A stretch of DNA of 51,956 bases, taken from Thermoplasmata archaeon. Lineage in GTDB: Archaea; Thermoplasmatota; Thermoplasmata; Lutacidiplasmatales; UBA184. The stretch's first letter is position 1, and each line of letters begins with the position of its first letter. Location: NCBI GenBank assembly GCA_028864975.1, contig JAGWLG010000026.1:1-51956 (forward strand), in the 5' to 3' direction. Positions 49,801 to 51,956 of the stretch are shown here, piece by piece. The notes under the pieces were generated by a model that saw nothing but the letters and a program-made list of their open reading frames with translations, ran no database searches and was not told the origin of the DNA. The position numbers and the translations under genes are program-made.

Positions 49801-49976
49801 GGGAAGGGCGGCAACCCATTGGCGAGAGGGGTGGCATCGACCGGCGCAGCGCCAAAGCCAGGGGTCGTGGTCGCCCCGGCCGATCCGCTCGAGCTCGTGC
49901 CGTGTACGGGAGGGAGGACCGTTACCGCCGCGATCGTCAGGGCAAGAGCCGCCCAGGTCCGTTTCGTGAGCCGCAT
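46875..49976 (-). CDS. Exported phosphoesterase-family protein with Ig/PKD domains and a C-terminal anchor
   Basis: The 1033-residue protein has a signal peptide, then an N-terminal phosphoesterase-like domain (about residues 60-470). It reads LTHFVYIVRENHVFDDYLGDC, with the metal-site pattern of alkaline phosphatase superfamily members such as acid phosphatases and phospholipase C, then VVAISEDDTQDGQNGPDHV and FPFVLVAPPNV. The Thr/Ser nucleophile position reads ENHVFD. Ig-like repeats (about 495-800) and two PKD domains (about 805-965) precede a membrane helix (about 985-1005) and an acidic Pro tail. It would hydrolyse phosphate esters at the cell surface. A TATA-like box lies upstream. Confidence 0.83.
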   Translation of the reverse strand: MRLTKRTWAALALTIAAVTVLPPVHGTSSSGSAGATTTPGFGAAPVDATPLANGLPPFPSNLTHFVYIVRENHVFDDYLGDCHSTINESCNDNQDYTSQTNHIADVPFLHQWAQTGSVFDNMYSSVDPYSAQAHSFLLAADTNTNGGINGCSTTVQGNGPSTEWGVYNGSSAKSGYCGWYPDGSQDYPSDGSVFDRFTGPNVKQSGGPLPYLIDGDIIWELDSPGCSVASSTGIPGPYPHDSVAVEHLTCTGSQGWWTNTTSGAVNPIPPVTNPATNIPDMLFVCQDACSALKPIADQDLAYGFVSYVADYGLPTYTYIRLPDDHPGPQCPGGVSYDVCIQWNDQSMNLILEDIFNGTSTYRNNTVVAISEDDTQDGQNGPDHVNNGRRFPFVLVAPPNVMKTGNPNPASCGLTSGTCGNVVHPTFNTSNVLAVMERVEMNVNPSIFSSQLTKVTFPMQVDDQLAEGNPLEPVWRCLDPRVPCATGTGTPVLTTTSISPNPAATTPGRSVVLTATALDQGGNSISGTTFAWSLNPASLGSLTSPGPGSTTTWNAATSVGTGNICENATYSGRTLLACVPASIVSSITLASATVSPQGPSVQAGGTANLHASAATSAGGKVYPPSATFQWTLSNAALGTLNSSSGTTDVAFAAGTTLGTEVVCVNVTWSGTTQMGCSAVTITSAAPALKSGTETPTTITLAAQATQQFWAQGIDQFGRPLSGCSYTWSLSSASLGTLSTTGTGNTTTLTAGSTAGTWKVSVMITHGFDRPVPLNATVTVSAPNPLSVSASESTSTGNAPLSVTFTGTVSGGTAPYSDVWNFGNGATQTQSGATPSFTYSYTASGTFTPTLGVTDAASHTQTYTLPSVVVSGGGGSGPGNPTATISPSPTSGTAPLTVNFVGGAAGGTPPYHWSWSFGGGGAASTQNTSFVFHTAGTYTVFLNVTDAAAKVGHATITITVAPPSSTKSNPSSAGLLGIPWLLWGLLIAAVAAAALLMAVALRKRRGPPEVGPPSAWAGAEEVPSGPPPEEPAPPG

Positions 49977-50017
49977 GTTCGGGCGAAGGAGACCTCGAGG
50001 GTCGACCTCCTAGGCAT

Positions 50018-50024
50018 GTATATA
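50018..50024 (-). promoter_or_regulatory. TATA-like box of the exported phosphoesterase
   Basis: On the minus strand the sequence is tatatac, about 45 nt before the ATG at 49976. It predicts a leader of about 20 nt. Confidence 0.5.
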
Positions 50025-50070
50025 GGCCTGGGGAAGGACGGGACGGACCGGGCGGTCGACGCCTCCCAAA

Positions 50071-50078
50071 TACCTATA
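50071..50078 (+). promoter_or_regulatory. TATA-like box of the enoyl-CoA hydratase
   Basis: The sequence tacctata is about 39 nt before the ATG at 50114. It leaves either the GTG at 50105 or the ATG at 50114 as start. Confidence 0.45.
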
Positions 50079-50113
50079 CTGAGAGCGCGTTCCTCGCCGA
50101 GAAGGTGTCCAAG

Positions 50114-50923
50114 ATGGAATCCAAGACCGTCCCCCCGTCGCTCTCCGTTTCGCGCGAAGGGAGCGTCGCCGTCGTCGCCTTCGACCGACCCGAGCGGCTG
50201 AACGCCTTCGGCTCCGAAGAACTACGGACGCTCCGTCGGACCCTCGGCGAGCTCTCACAGGACACGAGGGTACGCGCCGTCGTGCTGACCGGGCGAGGAA
50301 AGGCGTTCTCGGCCGGCGGTGACGTGGCGTCGATGCAGGAGTGGCTCAGGAAGGGTGACCTCCCCACCGCGTTCCACGACCTGGTCGGAGAGCAGGAGCG
50401 CTGCATCCGAGAGATCATGGAAATGGCGAAGCCGGTCCTTGCGGCGATCCCCGGGGTCGCCGCGGGGGGTGGACTCTCCATGGCGCTCGCGTGCGACTGG
50501 CGCATCGCCGCGCCCGAGGCGACCCTGGTGACCGCCTTCCTCCAGCTCGGGGGCATCCCGGACGGGGGCCTCACCTATCTGCTTCCTCACTACCTCGGGA
50601 TAGGGGGTGCGCAGGAACTTCTGTTCGGTCCTGGGAAAGTGAAGGCCGAGCGCGCGCGGGAGCTAGGACTCCTTCACGAGATCGTCCCAACGGAGCGATT
50701 GATGGCGCGGGCGCTCGAGCGGGCGACAGAGCTCGCGAAATTGCCACTCTCCTCCTTCGGGTGGACGAAACGGCTGCTTGTGACCTCGTACGGGGGCACG
50801 CTCGAGACGCAGCTCGCGCTGGAGCGTCGCGGTATGGTCGAGGCGGCCCGTGGGAAGGAACTGCCAGAGGGGATCGCGGCCTTCCTCGAGAAGCGGCCAC
50901 CGAGGTTCGAAGCGATCGGTTGA
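50114..50923 (+). CDS. Enoyl-CoA hydratase/isomerase family protein
   Basis: The 269-residue protein has the crotonase oxyanion-hole motifs GRGKAFSAGGDVASM and GVAAGGGLSMALACDWRIA. The later loop reads GGIPDGGLTYLLPHYLG, where the usual PE/PGxG has Asp, resembling the PaaG/isomerase branch. It would act on an acyl-CoA, by hydration or double-bond shift. No other fatty-acid gene is next to it. Start: ATG 50114 with purine-rich gaaggtg before it; GTG 50105 would add three residues. Confidence 0.9.
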   Translation: MESKTVPPSLSVSREGSVAVVAFDRPERLNAFGSEELRTLRRTLGELSQDTRVRAVVLTGRGKAFSAGGDVASMQEWLRKGDLPTAFHDLVGEQERCIREIMEMAKPVLAAIPGVAAGGGLSMALACDWRIAAPEATLVTAFLQLGGIPDGGLTYLLPHYLGIGGAQELLFGPGKVKAERARELGLLHEIVPTERLMARALERATELAKLPLSSFGWTKRLLVTSYGGTLETQLALERRGMVEAARGKELPEGIAAFLEKRPPRFEAIG

Positions 50924-50978
50924 CCTCCCGGGACCTACCTGAGCGTGCCCTTGCGATTGTGGGGAGCGCACCGACGGC

Positions 50979-50986
50979 GATATCAA
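50979..50986 (+). promoter_or_regulatory. TATA-like box of the DUF835-like membrane protein
   Basis: The sequence gatatcaa is centred about 27 nt before the ATG at 51010, so a leaderless mRNA is predicted. Confidence 0.5.
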
Positions 50987-51009
50987 GCCCCGAGAGGGAT
51001 GACGTTGCG

Positions 51010-51956
51010 ATGCGCCGGACCTGGAGGAGACTCCTTCTCCCCTCGGCATCTCTCCTCGTCCTCGTGCTTTCGCTCTTCGCGACCACCGTTGCGGGTCCCT
51101 CCCCTGGTCCAGCGGTGACATCAAGAGCCGAGAACTTCCGCCCCGACCTCACCTCGCCCGGCACCACCTACGTTCCCGTTCAGCTGAGCTTCAATCCCTC
51201 GCCAGCCGACGGAGAGGTCTTTGTCTCGAACGGCTCCACGGTGCTGACGGAGACCGCGAACACCACGCTTCACCTGGCCGTCGGCAGCTATCCCATCTCG
51301 GCGCTAGCCGCGAAGGGGTTCGTCTTCAGTCTATGGGTGACGAACGGAGAGATCTCGGTTTCCGCTCCGAACGCCTCCTCCTCCACGCTGACGGTCACCT
51401 CGGGGGGCGGTAGCCTCCAAGTGCAGTTCGTCCTCGCGCCAGGGTCGAACGGATCTCTTTCCATCTGGATTTGGGTCGGCGTCGGCACCATCCTGGTCGC
51501 CATCGTGGTCGCCACCCTGATGTGGCGACGGACAAGGTCAGGTTCGTCCTCCCGAGAATCCTCGCCCGTCCAACCCCGCTCTGGCGGCACCGCTTCCCCC
51601 CGTCCATCCCTCGACCGATGGCCCAAGAGCTCCCTTTCCGTCTGGGAGCGGGTGCATGAGGAGGAGCTTTGGACCGCAGTGCGGTCCGGCCCGATCCCAG
51701 CCGCCTCGCTCCTCTGTTTCACGTGGGGCCGGGCGGACCGCGTCGCCACGAAGTACGGCCTCGGAGGAGCGAAGGTCGTCCGGCTTTCCCGTAGCGACTC
51801 CGCGGACGCATCCGATGATCGGGTCCGACCGAGCGACCTGGACCGATTGGCGGACCACATCGAGAAGCACCTTCTGCTCGGCGAAGGTCGAGGGGTGGTC
51901 CTTCCTGGCGTCGAAGGGCTGGTCGCGGCCTCGGGGATCAAGAACGTGAACCGGCT
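51010..51956 (+). CDS. Membrane protein with a C-terminal DUF835-like domain, truncated by the window end
   Basis: The frame stays open to the last base, so the gene runs off the window. The visible 315 residues comprise a signal peptide or anchor (about 8-28), an extracellular Ig-like segment with sequons (about 45-148), a membrane helix (about 151-171) and a Ser/Arg-rich linker. A cytosolic domain then begins near residue 215: ASLLCFTWGRADRVATKYGL, then KVVRLSR, LADHIEKHLLLGEGRGVVLP and GVEGLVAASG. The last part mirrors the DUF835 pattern in the STAND ATPase (VVALEGVEYLTSQNGF). It could transmit an external signal to an intracellular DUF835 partner. Confidence 0.7.
   Translation, partial: MRRTWRRLLLPSASLLVLVLSLFATTVAGPSPGPAVTSRAENFRPDLTSPGTTYVPVQLSFNPSPADGEVFVSNGSTVLTETANTTLHLAVGSYPISALAAKGFVFSLWVTNGEISVSAPNASSSTLTVTSGGGSLQVQFVLAPGSNGSLSIWIWVGVGTILVAIVVATLMWRRTRSGSSSRESSPVQPRSGGTASPRPSLDRWPKSSLSVWERVHEEELWTAVRSGPIPAASLLCFTWGRADRVATKYGLGGAKVVRLSRSDSADASDDRVRPSDLDRLADHIEKHLLLGEGRGVVLPGVEGLVAASGIKNVNR

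Noticed and set aside
1..51956. CRISPR array, insertion sequence or prophage
   Set aside because: No regularly spaced repeats, terminal inverted repeats with a transposase, or phage structural genes were seen.

Overview
This 52-kb window looks like a chromosomal segment of an uncultivated, GC-rich archaeon. The information-processing genes are archaeal: FEN1, primase small subunit PriS, a RIO1 kinase followed by a Dim2-type KH protein, a CdrS-like ribbon-helix-helix protein and PAC2 proteins. Start sites are archaeal too. Many genes have an A/T-rich TATA-like box about 25-30 nt before the start codon and no Shine-Dalgarno, so leaderless mRNAs are likely. Gene content points to Thermoplasmatota; this placement is an inference. 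I see no tRNA, rRNA, CRISPR, insertion sequence or phage module.

Layout. 1-3.3 kb: a polytopic membrane protein, then a ribbon-helix-helix regulator directly upstream of a degenerate FtsZ-like protein. 3.4-7.9 kb: a VapBC-type toxin-antitoxin pair, a small membrane protein, an alpha/beta hydrolase, a roadblock/PAC2 pair and FEN1. 7.9-10.5 kb: an ABC-2 exporter. 10.7-13 kb: formiminotransferase-cyclodeaminase coupled to an archaeal riboflavin-pathway reductase. 13-18 kb: a large STAND-type ATPase with an inserted DUF835-like domain, a FAH-family enzyme and a zinc-ribbon membrane protein. 17.9-20.7 kb (minus): RIO1, KH and PriS. 20.8-31.7 kb: an NfeD/SPFH pair, surface proteins, a nucleotidyltransferase, a membrane cupredoxin and two methyltransferases. 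31.8-34.1 kb: a fusion of a CrtC/AttH-like lipocalin domain with a polyprenyl diphosphate synthase. 34.4-44.1 kb: a heme locus. 44.2-50 kb: two very large exported PKD-type proteins. 50.1 kb to the end: an enoyl-CoA hydratase and a truncated membrane protein ending in a second DUF835-like domain.

The heme locus is the most coherent system. hemA, hemC, hemD, hemB, hemQ, hemL, hemE and a radical SAM/SPASM gene lie on the plus strand, mostly with 4-nt overlaps. A CopD/HemJ-like membrane protein and hemH converge on them from the minus strand. Together they could carry glutamyl-tRNA to heme through coproporphyrin III, if the HemJ-like protein supplies the missing coproporphyrinogen oxidase. Other items worth following up are the CrtC-polyprenyl synthase fusion, the DUF835 insertion between Walker A and Walker B of a STAND ATPase, the CdrS/FtsZ-like pair with a degenerate GTPase motif, and a structured 300-nt region ahead of hemA.
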